Assembly (NCBI RefSeq): GCF_038002345.1
Contig: NZ_JBBOCJ010000001.1
Coordinates: forward strand, 6,820,001 to 6,884,000
Length of the DNA stretch: 64,000 nt
Direction of reading: 5' to 3'
Source: Paenibacillus sp. FSL M7-0420
Lineage (GTDB): Bacteria; Bacillota; Bacilli; Paenibacillales; Paenibacillaceae
Positions 19,301 through 26,645 of the stretch are shown here, piece after piece. The position numbers and the translations under genes are program-made. Numbering within the stretch: the stretch's first letter is position 1; each line of letters opens with the position of its first letter. Below the pieces are notes generated by a model that saw only the letters and a list, made by a program, of their open reading frames with translations, did not search any database and was not told the origin of the DNA.

Positions 19301-20065
19301 GGCCGCCTTGATATAAGCTGACTCATCAATCGTGTTAAAGGAAGGCACCGAACGGAATACAGGCTCCAGCAGGGCTTTGTAATCCGCAACCTTAACAGGG
19401 TCCAGCTTTCCGCCAGTCTGGAAATCACTCCAGGACCTGCTCTCGTTCAGATAAGATACGATAGGGGCACTGTTGCCCTGGCTGTCTCTATGATCCTTGT
19501 TGTATACGAACAGAAAAGGCGCTTCAAGCTTGTTCGCAGTAATTACGGCTCCCGCTTTGTTTACGTAGCTGACATTATGCTCGGGAATGCTTTTGTCGTA
19601 CAAGGCAAGATTCTTCAAGTACTTATTGACCAGATCCACGTATTTATATGCATACTTATTATTGCTGTCAGCAATATCCAGGCTATCTCCATCCAGCTTC
19701 GTATCAAAATTATAAATGGTGGATATACCGTACGCCTTGGCAGCCTCATTAATAAACCCTATCTCTGCCTGAGTATTCTCACTCCACGCTCCACCCACCA
19801 GCACAGCGTAATTCCCTTCGCTCTCAAACAGATGGACGATGTCCTCATACGTCGCTGTCTTGAACACATGTTTCTCGTCCTTCAAATTGCTGTAGACATT
19901 GTTGAAATAATTATAATGGCTTACACTGCCCCCGGCAGCAGCCTGAACGAAGGCTTCCGTTTCCGGCACGGCCTGGTCTGCTGTTGCCTGGCGAACCGGG
20001 AGAACAAATAGAGGGGCTGCCAGCAGCAGCGGAACTATCTTTTTGAGCTTAATCAGTTTTGTCAT
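16316..20065 (-). CDS. Large SLH-domain surface protein with two thioredoxin-like modules
   Basis: 1249 residues; ATG at 20065 with AGGTG upstream. A signal peptide occupies residues 1-30 (basic KLIKLKK, then a hydrophobic core). Residues about 40-480 contain two homologous thioredoxin-fold-like modules; the second has GGSWCPNTQ with a single cysteine, the first the cysteine-less GGAWSENTQ. Four repeats of about 75-95 residues follow (APTGLAGIAPTTPENKDGRI type, ending in G-x-Y-x-V-R-x-x-A-K-E-G-Y). Then come a Pro/Gly/Ser/Thr-rich linker, a beta-rich domain, and three C-terminal SLH repeats (VSFTDVPESAWYNNAVSFLA and two shorter) that anchor it to the cell wall. Function unknown; probably a wall-bound adhesin or redox-like protein. 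Confidence 0.85.
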   Translation of the reverse strand: MTKLIKLKKIVPLLLAAPLFVLPVRQATADQAVPETEAFVQAAAGGSVSHYNYFNNVYSNLKDEKHVFKTATYEDIVHLFESEGNYAVLVGGAWSENTQAEIGFINEAAKAYGISTIYNFDTKLDGDSLDIADSNNKYAYKYVDLVNKYLKNLALYDKSIPEHNVSYVNKAGAVITANKLEAPFLFVYNKDHRDSQGNSAPIVSYLNESRSWSDFQTGGKLDPVKVADYKALLEPVFRSVPSFNTIDESAYIKAAFNKNYLGENPGKPAIFTEGDGSLVYEHVTYHQLKQILASDGNYAVLFGGSWCPNTQAVIKYINEYARKYQVDKIYFFDTKLDAGVTVAEPDNNSGGTYPANPHGNEELQIRLTGHPYANLYVDLVNTYLTNIKTENNTAAKPSVISYIDASGVKINGDRLQVPYLFTYSKNNKDEAGNSAPILGHVELMYSWTNIQPGYVDTRYPGVYPAGVRYSNTVAALSALYSRLESVPGGLTGIAPAAAGGTDGQIAGTANRALEYTREGETAYTPVTGEAITGLAPGTYTVRYASKPGYQGPITSTGGAVAISYPAGAPVKVVVPEYIESQAAPSGLTGVAPTTEENIDGQITGTVAGQEYKLAEGAEYLKVEGSLITGLTPGIYLVRYPAREGYSASPATEVEVPAYGEQAAPTGLAGIAPTTPENKDGRITGTTTLLEFKLSTVTDYVYATDGEITGLVPGVYNVRFAAKEGYKAGRAADVTVPAYTAEQAAPTGLAGIAPTSAANKDGRITGTTAAQEYKLSTATSYVYATGPEITGLVPGTYDVRYSAKEGYKAGAAASVTVPEYVPASGGNPPASTGGTPPGSAPGSTPATPVSSEPVTTTAGATVTVSATASATTDDTTGVTTASLTADTLSRLVESLIKAEAAGKKAILEIKVETKTDTQTAELILPRSAFNALASGTKAEIKVNYLNVGTITLDARYVASISGAADPGNIHIRIAKVSLNEEGQAVLGNRPVYDLSLTAGDSEIKAFGGGKASISVPYTLTAAEDADSLVIYHITESGSLETIRGGYSQAAASVNFVTPHFSQYIVGYNKVSFTDVPESAWYNNAVSFLAARGITSGTDDNNYSPNAAVTRGQFIVLLLKAYGIAPENEGAANFTDAGATYYTSYLAAAKKLGIASGSGDNQFKPDRQITRQELFTLLYRALNTLGELPGKSAGSAISAYSDTTQIAGYAQEALQALAEHGVIKGDNGRLYPQELSTRAQAAQVIYNLLAQ

Positions 20066-20135
20066 TATGTGCACCTCGACTCGGATTGGGGTATGGTCTG
20101 TAACGGCCAGCGGACTTCAGAAGCAGGCTTGCCCG

Positions 20136-20927
20136 TCATGGGCAAACCTCTTCTGTGGCTGCCGGAGCCGGAGCAGCCTCCGCCGCAGGGGCAGCTTCTG
20201 CCGGTGCAGGCGCAGGAGCGCTTACCGGTTGCTGCGGTGCAGCATTAGCTGTGTTAGCCGAAGAAGCAGGGGCTGCAGTAGCTTTGGCTTTGACCACCTC
20301 GGTTGTGGAGAAGGTAACCGCCTTGGCTGGAGCCTGTGTCGCAGCAGGGGCCTGTGTTACAGCAGGCGCTGCGGCAACCACCGGCTGTTGCGTGGCGGTA
20401 ACAGCAGCCGGAGCGGCCGTAGGAACCGCTGCAACGGCTGCTTTAGGAGCAGGGGTGCTGATTACAGGAGCTGCTGTTGGAACGGCAGCTTGCGGTTTGG
20501 CGCCGGCAGCTTGAACGGCAGAGGCGGGGGTAGCCTTCGGCTGGGCCGCCGTCTTGTTCAATGCCGCGGCATCCTTCGGCTCTGCTGAAGCTGCGGCGGC
20601 TGGAGCTGCCACGGCAGGGGCTGCGCTGGCCTTAGTCTGCACGGCAGCAACCACAGCCGGTACTGCTGATGCCTCAGGCTGGACTGCTGCGGTCTGGGCC
20701 GCTTCAGCCGTAGGCGCTTCGGTCTGCACCGCTACAGCGGAAGAGCTCTCAGCAGGCTGGGCCGTCTGCACGGGTGCTACCGGTGGCTGGCTTGCCGCTG
20801 CGGCAGCGGCGGCCTTCTCCTGAACCGGCTCAGCCTCCGCTGTTTTTTTCGTAGCGGATACGGCGGCAAAGGTCAATGCCGAGAAGACCACCGCTGCGGC
20901 AATAACGGATACCGTAAGCTTTTTCAT
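20136..20927 (-). CDS. Ala/Pro-rich low-complexity secreted protein
   Basis: 263 residues; ATG at 20927 with AAAGGA 11 bases upstream. Residues 1-28 look like a signal peptide or signal anchor (MKKLTVSVIAAAVVFSALTF, then AAVSATKK). The rest is almost entirely Ala, Pro, Val, Thr, Gln and Ser with scattered Lys, giving an extended disordered chain, perhaps wall-spanning. The C-terminus is EEVCP, with the only cysteine in the protein. The gene precedes the SLH-protein gene by 70 bases on the same strand and may be co-transcribed with it. No homologous family is recognised. The opposite strand also has long open frames, expected from the GC bias. Confidence 0.6.
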   Translation of the reverse strand: MKKLTVSVIAAAVVFSALTFAAVSATKKTAEAEPVQEKAAAAAAASQPPVAPVQTAQPAESSSAVAVQTEAPTAEAAQTAAVQPEASAVPAVVAAVQTKASAAPAVAAPAAAASAEPKDAAALNKTAAQPKATPASAVQAAGAKPQAAVPTAAPVISTPAPKAAVAAVPTAAPAAVTATQQPVVAAAPAVTQAPAATQAPAKAVTFSTTEVVKAKATAAPASSANTANAAPQQPVSAPAPAPAEAAPAAEAAPAPAATEEVCP

Positions 20928-20995
20928 AGATGAACCATTCCTTTCACTTCGCCCTAGGCTGATAGTTGGTATAGATGATTTCAGGGCTGCGGAAC

Positions 20996-21056
20996 GCAAA
21001 AAGAGATTCAACAGCACGCATGGTTATGCGCTTCTGTTGAATCTCTGGCGGTCCAG
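20996..21056 (-). terminator. Leader terminator/attenuator candidate
   Basis: On the minus strand a 13-bp perfect stem AGAGATTCAACAG / CTGTTGAATCTCT encloses a small inner hairpin (GCAT/ATGC) and is followed by TTTTTG. It lies between a strong promoter (21088-21116) and the start of the Ala/Pro-rich gene at 20927, with no upstream minus-strand gene to terminate. It therefore reads as a conditional terminator in a leader of about 150 bases. Confidence 0.6.
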
Positions 21057-21087
21057 TCGATCCCTAAATGGCTTGCAGATAAGTTCC

Positions 21088-21116
21088 ATATTATTCATCC
21101 TGCCATCCTTTGTCAA
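21088..21116 (-). promoter_or_regulatory. SigA-type promoter for the Ala/Pro-rich gene
   Basis: Minus strand: perfect TTGACA (21116-21111), a 17-base spacer and TAATAT (21093-21088). It places the transcript start near 21081, upstream of the leader hairpin. Confidence 0.65.
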
Positions 21117-21177
21117 TCACCAATTTATTTATCACATCTGTTTTATCGGATTTAAAGATAATTGACATATTCATACA

Positions 21178-21206
21178 TTGACATTCATAAAATTACCATA
21201 TACATT
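21178..21206 (+). promoter_or_regulatory. SigA-type promoter for the DAACS symporter
   Basis: TTGACA (21178-21183), a 17-base spacer and TACATT (21201-21206), about 50 bases ahead of the start codon. A second TTGACA begins at 21162, so two overlapping promoters are possible. Confidence 0.4.
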
Positions 21207-21257
21207 TAAACCCATAATTCCGACCAAAAAACTATTATTAGGAGGCTTTATAGCAGC

Positions 21258-22628
21258 ATGAATAATATCGACAACAATCTGTTAACCGCCATTGAGACGA
21301 ATTGGCATGGCTTTGTGGTCTCTATTATCGTATTCGGTATCCTTTATTTCCTGGCCCGCAAGAGAATCGGCTTCGGCACCCGTGTTCTGGCAGGGCTGGG
21401 CATCGGACTGATTGCGGGAATATTTTTTCAATATTTCACGTTGGAGACCAAGGCCATCAGCACCTTCGGCAGCATCTATGTCAGTCTGATCCGTATGCTT
21501 GTTGTGCCGCTGGTGTTCATTCTGGTATTGAACAGCATCTCTTCCTTAACTAACCTTGAATACCTGCGCAAAATCGGAATTAAAACCTTCGCCTGGTTCC
21601 TAGGCACCACCGGTGTTGCCTCCATCATCGGTCTGTCTGTAGCTCTGCTGTTCAACCCGGGCAAAGGCATCCAGCAGACCGTTCCCGAGGACTTCACCGC
21701 CCGTGAAATTCCCACCTTCTCACAGGTGATCCTCGACCTTGTCCCTTCCAACCCCGTGAATGAAGCGGCTACCGGCAAGGTGGTGCCTCTGCTGATTTTT
21801 GCCATCTTCCTGGCAGTGGCCATTATTAAGGTCGGCTCCAAGAAGCCGGAGGCTGTGAAGCCTGTCCGCGATCTTATTGAATCCTTGACGACAGTGTTGC
21901 ACCAAGTTGTAAAATTCGTCATCCGTCTGACGCCTTACGGCGTATTCGCATTGATTGCCGGAATCACGGCACGCTACGGCTGGGATACCCTCCAGGAGCT
22001 GGGCAGTGTCATCCTAACCTCTTACGCCGCACTGATTCTGCACTTTATCCTGATCTTCGGCGGGCTGGTGCTGTTTGTTGCCAAGGTGAACCCTATCCGC
22101 TTCTTCCGCAAAATCTATCCGATGCTGACCGTTGCCTTCACCACCAGAAGCAGCTACGCCACCCTGCCGGTGAATCTTGAGGTGATCACGAAACGTCTGC
22201 ATGTCTCACCGCGCATTGCCAGCTTCGTGGCTCCGCTGGGCGCGTCCGTCAACTTCAATGGCTGCGGCGGCGTATGGCCGGCCATTGTGGCTGTATTCAC
22301 CGCGCAAGTCTACGGAATTCAGCTTACCGGAACCGACTATATTACGCTGGTGCTGGTCAGCATCATCTCCTCCATCGGGGTAGCAGGCGTGCCAGGACCG
22401 GCTGTTATCTCCACCACTGTGGTATTAACCGCACTCGGCTTGCCGCTTGAGGGTATAGCCATCGTTGCAGGGGTGGAAGCCCTTATCGATATGGGCCGAA
22501 CCGCAGTTAATGCTACCGGGACTACCGTAACAGCCCTGCTGGTGGCTAACTCAGAGGGCGAATTCGACCGCGAAGCCTTCAACCGTGGTGACAAAGACGA
22601 GGACGAAGTTCTCCTGAACGCAATCTAA
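21258..22628 (+). CDS. Dicarboxylate/amino acid:cation symporter (DAACS), TcyP-like motif
   Basis: 456-residue membrane transporter with eight helices and two re-entrant loops. The serine-rich loop is recognisable as AFTTRSSYATLP (about residue 295), and the second as GVAGVPGPAVIS (about residue 375). Between them the usual NMDGT signature of glutamate carriers is replaced by NFNGCGGVWPA, which resembles the N-G-C-x-G-x-x-P-A of the cystine-type (TcyP) branch. It uses Na+ or H+ to import an amino acid or dicarboxylate; cystine is a guess. GGAGG lies 13 bases before the ATG. Single gene, followed by a strong terminator. Confidence 0.82.
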   Translation: MNNIDNNLLTAIETNWHGFVVSIIVFGILYFLARKRIGFGTRVLAGLGIGLIAGIFFQYFTLETKAISTFGSIYVSLIRMLVVPLVFILVLNSISSLTNLEYLRKIGIKTFAWFLGTTGVASIIGLSVALLFNPGKGIQQTVPEDFTAREIPTFSQVILDLVPSNPVNEAATGKVVPLLIFAIFLAVAIIKVGSKKPEAVKPVRDLIESLTTVLHQVVKFVIRLTPYGVFALIAGITARYGWDTLQELGSVILTSYAALILHFILIFGGLVLFVAKVNPIRFFRKIYPMLTVAFTTRSSYATLPVNLEVITKRLHVSPRIASFVAPLGASVNFNGCGGVWPAIVAVFTAQVYGIQLTGTDYITLVLVSIISSIGVAGVPGPAVISTTVVLTALGLPLEGIAIVAGVEALIDMGRTAVNATGTTVTALLVANSEGEFDREAFNRGDKDEDEVLLNAI

Positions 22629-22661
22629 GCAAGCCCCCTTTCCTCTTCGTAAAAGCCATAA

Positions 22662-22718
22662 AGACGCCAAAAAGCAGCGATTCCTCCGTAACTGGAAGAA
22701 TCGCTGCTTTTTGGCGTT
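22662..22718. terminator. Bidirectional intrinsic terminator
   Basis: A long near-perfect stem (GACGCCAAAAAGCAGCGATTC pairing with its complement ending in CTTTTTGGCGTT) with A-rich and T-rich sides, between the convergent DAACS and oxidoreductase genes. Confidence 0.8.
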
Positions 22719-22739
22719 ATTAACAGATGGAACAAATGA

Positions 22740-23735
22740 TTACCCTAAGCAGATACGCTCACGCCTCCGGGCTGACTCCAGGCAGCTCTCGATCAGCCTC
22801 ATATTCAGCACCGGGTCCTCCGACGAAATCCATGGCTTGCCGCTGAAGACCGCTGTAGCGAAATGGTCGGCCTGCTGGACGTAAGGGTTGGCTCCGACGG
22901 CCTCGACACGCCGGGGCTCGCCGCCGCCGTATACGAAGAACTCCGCATCATCGAATCTCGCATTGAACGGCATCGGAATCTCGATCCGCCCCTGCGTACC
23001 GAGCACCTCCAGGAGCTGGCGGTTGTACGCCCACATCCCGCAATCGAAGATCAGGCTCTTCCCGCCGGGGAACTCCACTAGCCCGGAAGCTACCATATCT
23101 ACATTGTCATGCTCCGGCGAGAACAGCGCGTGCACCGTTACCGCCTCCGGCTCTGTGCCGAACAGCAGCCGCGCCGCGGTGAGCGGATAGCAGCCGACAT
23201 CATAGAGCGATCCGCCTCCCCAGGCAGCATTGAAGCGGATGTTGGAGGTATCCGTAGCATCGTTGTAGGTGAACGTGCCGCGGATGGTACGCACCGCGCC
23301 GATCTCGCCGCTGGCGATAATCACCTGCAGCTCATTGATGCGCGGATGATGCCGGTACATGTAAGCCTCCGCCAGGTGAACGCCCGCCTTCCGGCAAGCC
23401 TCTACCATCTCGGCCGCTTCACGGCTGTTCAGCGCAATCGGCTTCTCGCATAGGATATGCTTACCCGCTTCCGCCGCGCGGATCACCCATTCACAGTGGA
23501 GATGATTGGGAAGCGGAATATAGACGGCATCCACCTCCGGGTCAGCAAGCAGCTCCTCATAGCTGCCGTAAGCCTGCTCAATGCCGAATTCGGCGGCTAC
23601 GCTGCTGCTCTTCGTGAGCCCGCGGCTGGCCACCGCCCGGATCACTCCGGTCTCTGATTCCTGGATAGCCGGCATGACCGAGCCTGTAGCGATCTGCGCG
23701 CAGCCCATAATTCCCCAGCGAAGCTTCTCTGCCAT
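22740..23735 (-). CDS. Gfo/Idh/MocA-family oxidoreductase
   Basis: 331 residues; ATG at 23735 preceded by GGAAGGTGAT. It carries the Rossmann-type N-terminus GIMGCAQIATGSVMPA, EKPIALNSREAAEM with the catalytic-region lysine (about residue 95) and AEAYMYRHHPR, features of the dihydrodiol/xylose dehydrogenase-like branch. It is the last gene of a four-gene minus-strand unit: its start lies 14 bases after the stop of the second UbiA-type gene. Under the Fur-box promoter upstream of the unit it is expected to be expressed in iron limitation. The substrate is unknown; oxidation of a polyol or sugar is a family-level guess. Confidence 0.83.
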   Translation of the reverse strand: MAEKLRWGIMGCAQIATGSVMPAIQESETGVIRAVASRGLTKSSSVAAEFGIEQAYGSYEELLADPEVDAVYIPLPNHLHCEWVIRAAEAGKHILCEKPIALNSREAAEMVEACRKAGVHLAEAYMYRHHPRINELQVIIASGEIGAVRTIRGTFTYNDATDTSNIRFNAAWGGGSLYDVGCYPLTAARLLFGTEPEAVTVHALFSPEHDNVDMVASGLVEFPGGKSLIFDCGMWAYNRQLLEVLGTQGRIEIPMPFNARFDDAEFFVYGGGEPRRVEAVGANPYVQQADHFATAVFSGKPWISSEDPVLNMRLIESCLESARRRERICLG

Positions 23736-23749
23736 CGTTATCACCTTCC

Positions 23750-24709
23750 TTATCTTAGTGTAACCCATATAACAGCTATACCCAGCACAAGGATTCTTGC
23801 CGCACTCATAAGCACGAAATTCTTCACCGCCAGGATGAAGGTCGTGCCTTTATGCTGCTCCTGATAGAAGCGTGCAATATTACGGCGCAGCGGAATCAGG
23901 GTCAGCAGGAGCAGCAGGACCAGGACCGGATGGACCCCGAGCAGCACCAGCACAATCAGATCGGCAAAAGACACATAATAGAGCAGCCTCCACAGCAGCA
24001 GCGCATTCTCCCGTCCGATATACACCGGCAGTGTGTATCTGCGGTTCTCGATATCATCCTCGATATCGCAGATATTGTTCGCCAGCATAATTCCGGCAAT
24101 GCCCAGAATCGCCGGGACGGAGAACCAGAACAGATACAGCACCTCAAGGAAATTGATATGCAGGCTGATCCATTCCCCCTTCAGCAGGAGAGTGACCACC
24201 GCCTGATCCGAATGGATATAGGCCGAGATGAAAATAATGACGAACCCCATGAACAGCCCGGAGAACAGCTCGCCGAGCGGCATCCGCGAGATGGGGATCG
24301 GTCCGAAGGAGTACAGGATGCCGATCAGGAAGGAGAGTCCCCCGAGCAGGAATACCAGCAGTCCGGTCTGGAACACCAGGGCAATGCCCCCGCCTGCCGC
24401 CAGCACAAGGAGAATGACGATCAGCGCCACCACCGTAGACTCCTTCAGCTTGAAGCGGACAATCGGATTATGGGTCTCATACCCGTAGCCATGGGTTTTG
24501 GCGGCCTTTTTGAAATCATAATAGTTGTTGATCGCTGTTGTCGCCATATCAAAGCTTAAGAGGGACACCAGCATCAGCACGAAGCGCAGGATATAGAAAT
24601 CCTCGAACCGGTACAGAGCATACAGCGTCCCCAGCAGCAGCGGGAGCATACTGGCCACCTTCGTCGGCAGCTCGACAAACTTGAAGAAAGTTCTTATATT
24701 CACAGCCAT
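23750..24709 (-). CDS. UbiA-family prenyltransferase (MenA-like)
   Basis: 319 residues with nine hydrophobic helices. The first aspartate-rich site is NNYYDFKKA (N-x-x-x-D, about residue 63) and the second is NICDIEDDIENRR (about residue 205), both matching the Mg2+-pyrophosphate sites of the family, so it is likely active. UbiA enzymes transfer a polyprenyl chain from its diphosphate to an aromatic or other acceptor. It differs from a housekeeping menA in context: it shares an operon with another UbiA homologue, an unknown protein and a dehydrogenase, all behind a Fur box. AAGGATGA precedes the ATG. Acceptor and prenyl donor are unknown. Confidence 0.82.
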   Translation of the reverse strand: MAVNIRTFFKFVELPTKVASMLPLLLGTLYALYRFEDFYILRFVLMLVSLLSFDMATTAINNYYDFKKAAKTHGYGYETHNPIVRFKLKESTVVALIVILLVLAAGGGIALVFQTGLLVFLLGGLSFLIGILYSFGPIPISRMPLGELFSGLFMGFVIIFISAYIHSDQAVVTLLLKGEWISLHINFLEVLYLFWFSVPAILGIAGIMLANNICDIEDDIENRRYTLPVYIGRENALLLWRLLYYVSFADLIVLVLLGVHPVLVLLLLLTLIPLRRNIARFYQEQHKGTTFILAVKNFVLMSAARILVLGIAVIWVTLR

Positions 24710-24735
24710 TCATCCTTATCAGTCATATGAGCACG

Positions 24736-25509
24736 TTACTGTGCGGTGGTTGTAATGGTAACCGGCGACCACTCAGCGATAACCGTCTGTCCGTGCGCCG
24801 ACACGCTGCCTTCCGGGGTCAGGTCCTTCTCCGTCATAATGCCCAGAGCGATGGTGAAGCTGTTGAATTTCACGGGCACATTCCGCTCGCGCCGCACCTC
24901 ATTCCCATTCACATAGAAGACAGCCTCATTGTTGCCCCGGTGGTAGGTGATGGTGTACGTGTTGAATTCGCGCGGCTTGAAGTCCGTATCCTCCTTGAAA
25001 ATACAGAAGTATTTGGTCCCTCCCGTCTCGGGTACAGTTACCCCGGGGAACGGAAGGATGCCGTACACACTGGCATATTTGTCGTTGCCGGCGAAGAAAT
25101 CAAGCGCAGCGCCTGTGGTGAAGTCCAGCAGATTCAGCGACACATAGCCGTCATACAGATCCCCTGGTGCAGTGCCCTGTGTGCGGGCGCGGATCTGGAG
25201 CTCGAAGCGGATTTCGCCTTCCTCCGGAATCTCTACCGGCTGGGCCGAATAGTACATATGCTTGGCATTATCCAGAATCTGCACCTGATCATGACGGCGG
25301 CTCAGCTGAGCCCGCACGTACAGATACTCATTACGCACAATTACCACCGCCTCCGGCTCACGATACGCCCAGAACGAGCCGTCCGGCAGCTTAAAGCCGC
25401 CCGTCTGCCAGACCTTCCCTTCCTCCAGTATGTTATGGAAATCCCCGATCACCGTTTGCTTGCCCTGTGTTGCAGGCATACCTTCGTTCGCTGGCAGATG
25501 CTTGTCCAT
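24736..25509 (-). CDS. Unknown protein, beta-rich (concanavalin/lipocalin-like)
   Basis: 257 residues; ATG at 25509 with GGGAG 6 bases upstream (an earlier in-frame start lacks a site). No signal peptide or membrane segment. The middle is rich in alternating beta strands (IRFELQIRARTQG, YDGYVSLNLLDFTTG, NTYTITYHRGNNEAVFYVNG, the last typical of LamG/concanavalin-like sheets where a small body is described by a ligand-binding groove). It may belong to the DUF6081-like group, stated from memory. It sits between the two UbiA genes in the Fur-box unit (gap 44 bases upstream, 26 downstream), so it may bind or modify the prenylated product. No catalytic motif was recognised. Confidence 0.6.
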   Translation of the reverse strand: MDKHLPANEGMPATQGKQTVIGDFHNILEEGKVWQTGGFKLPDGSFWAYREPEAVVIVRNEYLYVRAQLSRRHDQVQILDNAKHMYYSAQPVEIPEEGEIRFELQIRARTQGTAPGDLYDGYVSLNLLDFTTGAALDFFAGNDKYASVYGILPFPGVTVPETGGTKYFCIFKEDTDFKPREFNTYTITYHRGNNEAVFYVNGNEVRRERNVPVKFNSFTIALGIMTEKDLTPEGSVSAHGQTVIAEWSPVTITTTAQ

Positions 25510-25553
25510 GAATTCTCCCGCTTTCTGTAGTGTAGTAGTCAATGATATATATT

Positions 25554-26474
25554 TTAAAATAGCCCCTGGATCAGCAGGGCTGCTGTCATGACCGCCCCGC
25601 AGCGTACCGAGGCGCGCTGTGAGGCACCCATAAGCGGCAGATAGGCTTCAGAGGGATTCTCCGGCTGGAGGCTGCGGTAGATCCGTATCGGGGCAATGGC
25701 TGTCAGCAGAGCGAGCAGCGCGTATACCGGCAAGATATGAAGCAGCACACATACAATCAGTGAAGCATAGGAGATGTAGAGCAGTACCTGCGAGAAGATC
25801 AGCGCCCTGCGTTCACCCCATACCACGACCAGTGTGCGTTTGCCGGCCTGCTGGTCGGCTCTCCAGTGCAGAAAGTGATGATTGAACAGCAGCAGGGTTG
25901 TGAGCAGGCCGCTCGGCAACGATAACAGCACCGGCTTCAGGCTGAACCCCCCGGTCTGAACGAAATAAGCGCCGAGAACCGGCATGAGTCCAAAGGCCAG
26001 GAAGATCGCAAGCTCACTGTAGCCCTTGCCCCGGTATCCGAACCGCAGCGGCGGAGCCACATAGAAATAAGCGATCAGTGCACCGCCGGCTACAAACCAC
26101 AGAATCTCCCAGCCGCTGTACAGGCTGAGCAGCAGGCCACACCCGGCCGCAACGGCCAGCAGCCCCCAGGTCAGCAGGGCAAACAGCGACTCGCGCATGA
26201 CGCCCCCGGACAGCAGCCCGGAGTTCGTAGAGATGGCTCCAGGTGTATGCTGCGCCTCTGTATCCGTGCCGTTGCGGAAATCCCACAGGTCATTCACCAT
26301 ATTGGAGAATAAATGGGCCGCAGCCGCTCCGATGAACGTTATTACAAATAAAAACGGATGGAACACTCCCTGCCATACATAGGCCCCGGCTGTTCCCAGG
26401 ACAACCGGTATGAGCATAACGGGGATCACTCCAAACCGTGAGGCTTTCTTAAAAAGGGTCCACTTCTCCATCAT
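25554..26474 (-). CDS. UbiA-family prenyltransferase, second motif altered
   Basis: 306 residues with eight or nine hydrophobic helices. The first aspartate-rich site NMVNDLWDFRNGTD (about residue 58) is intact. The second, usually N-x-x-R-D-x-x-x-D in MenA, reads NHHFLHWRADQQAGKRTLVV, keeping only the last acid and the AGKRTLVV tail. It could be a MenA-like enzyme with changed metal binding, or an inactive partner. It is the first gene of the Fur-box operon. The GGAG lies 14 bases before the first of two ATG codons, so the second ATG at 26471 is an alternative start. Confidence 0.78.
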   Translation of the reverse strand: MMEKWTLFKKASRFGVIPVMLIPVVLGTAGAYVWQGVFHPFLFVITFIGAAAAHLFSNMVNDLWDFRNGTDTEAQHTPGAISTNSGLLSGGVMRESLFALLTWGLLAVAAGCGLLLSLYSGWEILWFVAGGALIAYFYVAPPLRFGYRGKGYSELAIFLAFGLMPVLGAYFVQTGGFSLKPVLLSLPSGLLTTLLLFNHHFLHWRADQQAGKRTLVVVWGERRALIFSQVLLYISYASLIVCVLLHILPVYALLALLTAIAPIRIYRSLQPENPSEAYLPLMGASQRASVRCGAVMTAALLIQGLF

Positions 26475-26503
26475 GCCAAGAAAAATCTCCTTTTATTATT
26501 ATT

Positions 26504-26518
26504 TGATAATTATTATCA
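26504..26518. promoter_or_regulatory. Fur box (7-1-7)
   Basis: TGATAATTATTATCA is an exact match to the Bacillus 7-1-7 Fur consensus (TGATAAT-N-ATTATCA). It begins 8 bases past the end of the minus-strand -10 box, so it covers the predicted transcript start of the UbiA operon. Fur-Fe2+ binding there would block transcription when iron is sufficient. Confidence 0.8.
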
Positions 26519-26525
26519 TTAAATT

Positions 26526-26531
26526 ATTATA
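26526..26531 (-). promoter_or_regulatory. -10 element of the Fur-controlled operon
   Basis: Perfect TATAAT on the minus strand (26531-26526). The -35 region is poor. The Fur box starts 8 bases downstream. Confidence 0.5.
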
Positions 26532-26645
26532 CATCAAAATTCGACACTTCGGGCAGATTTACGCTGCAAAATATTCCCTAATCGTGGTACACTATAATCG
26601 ATGGTACTTATTTCCTATTAAATCTTAAATAATGAAGGGGATCAG

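Noticed and set aside
20137..20160. Possible cyclic-di-GMP riboswitch fragment (GGGCAAACC)
   Set aside because: The bases form a simple GGCTTGCCC/GGGCAAACC hairpin overlapping a stop codon; the rest of the conserved aptamer is absent.
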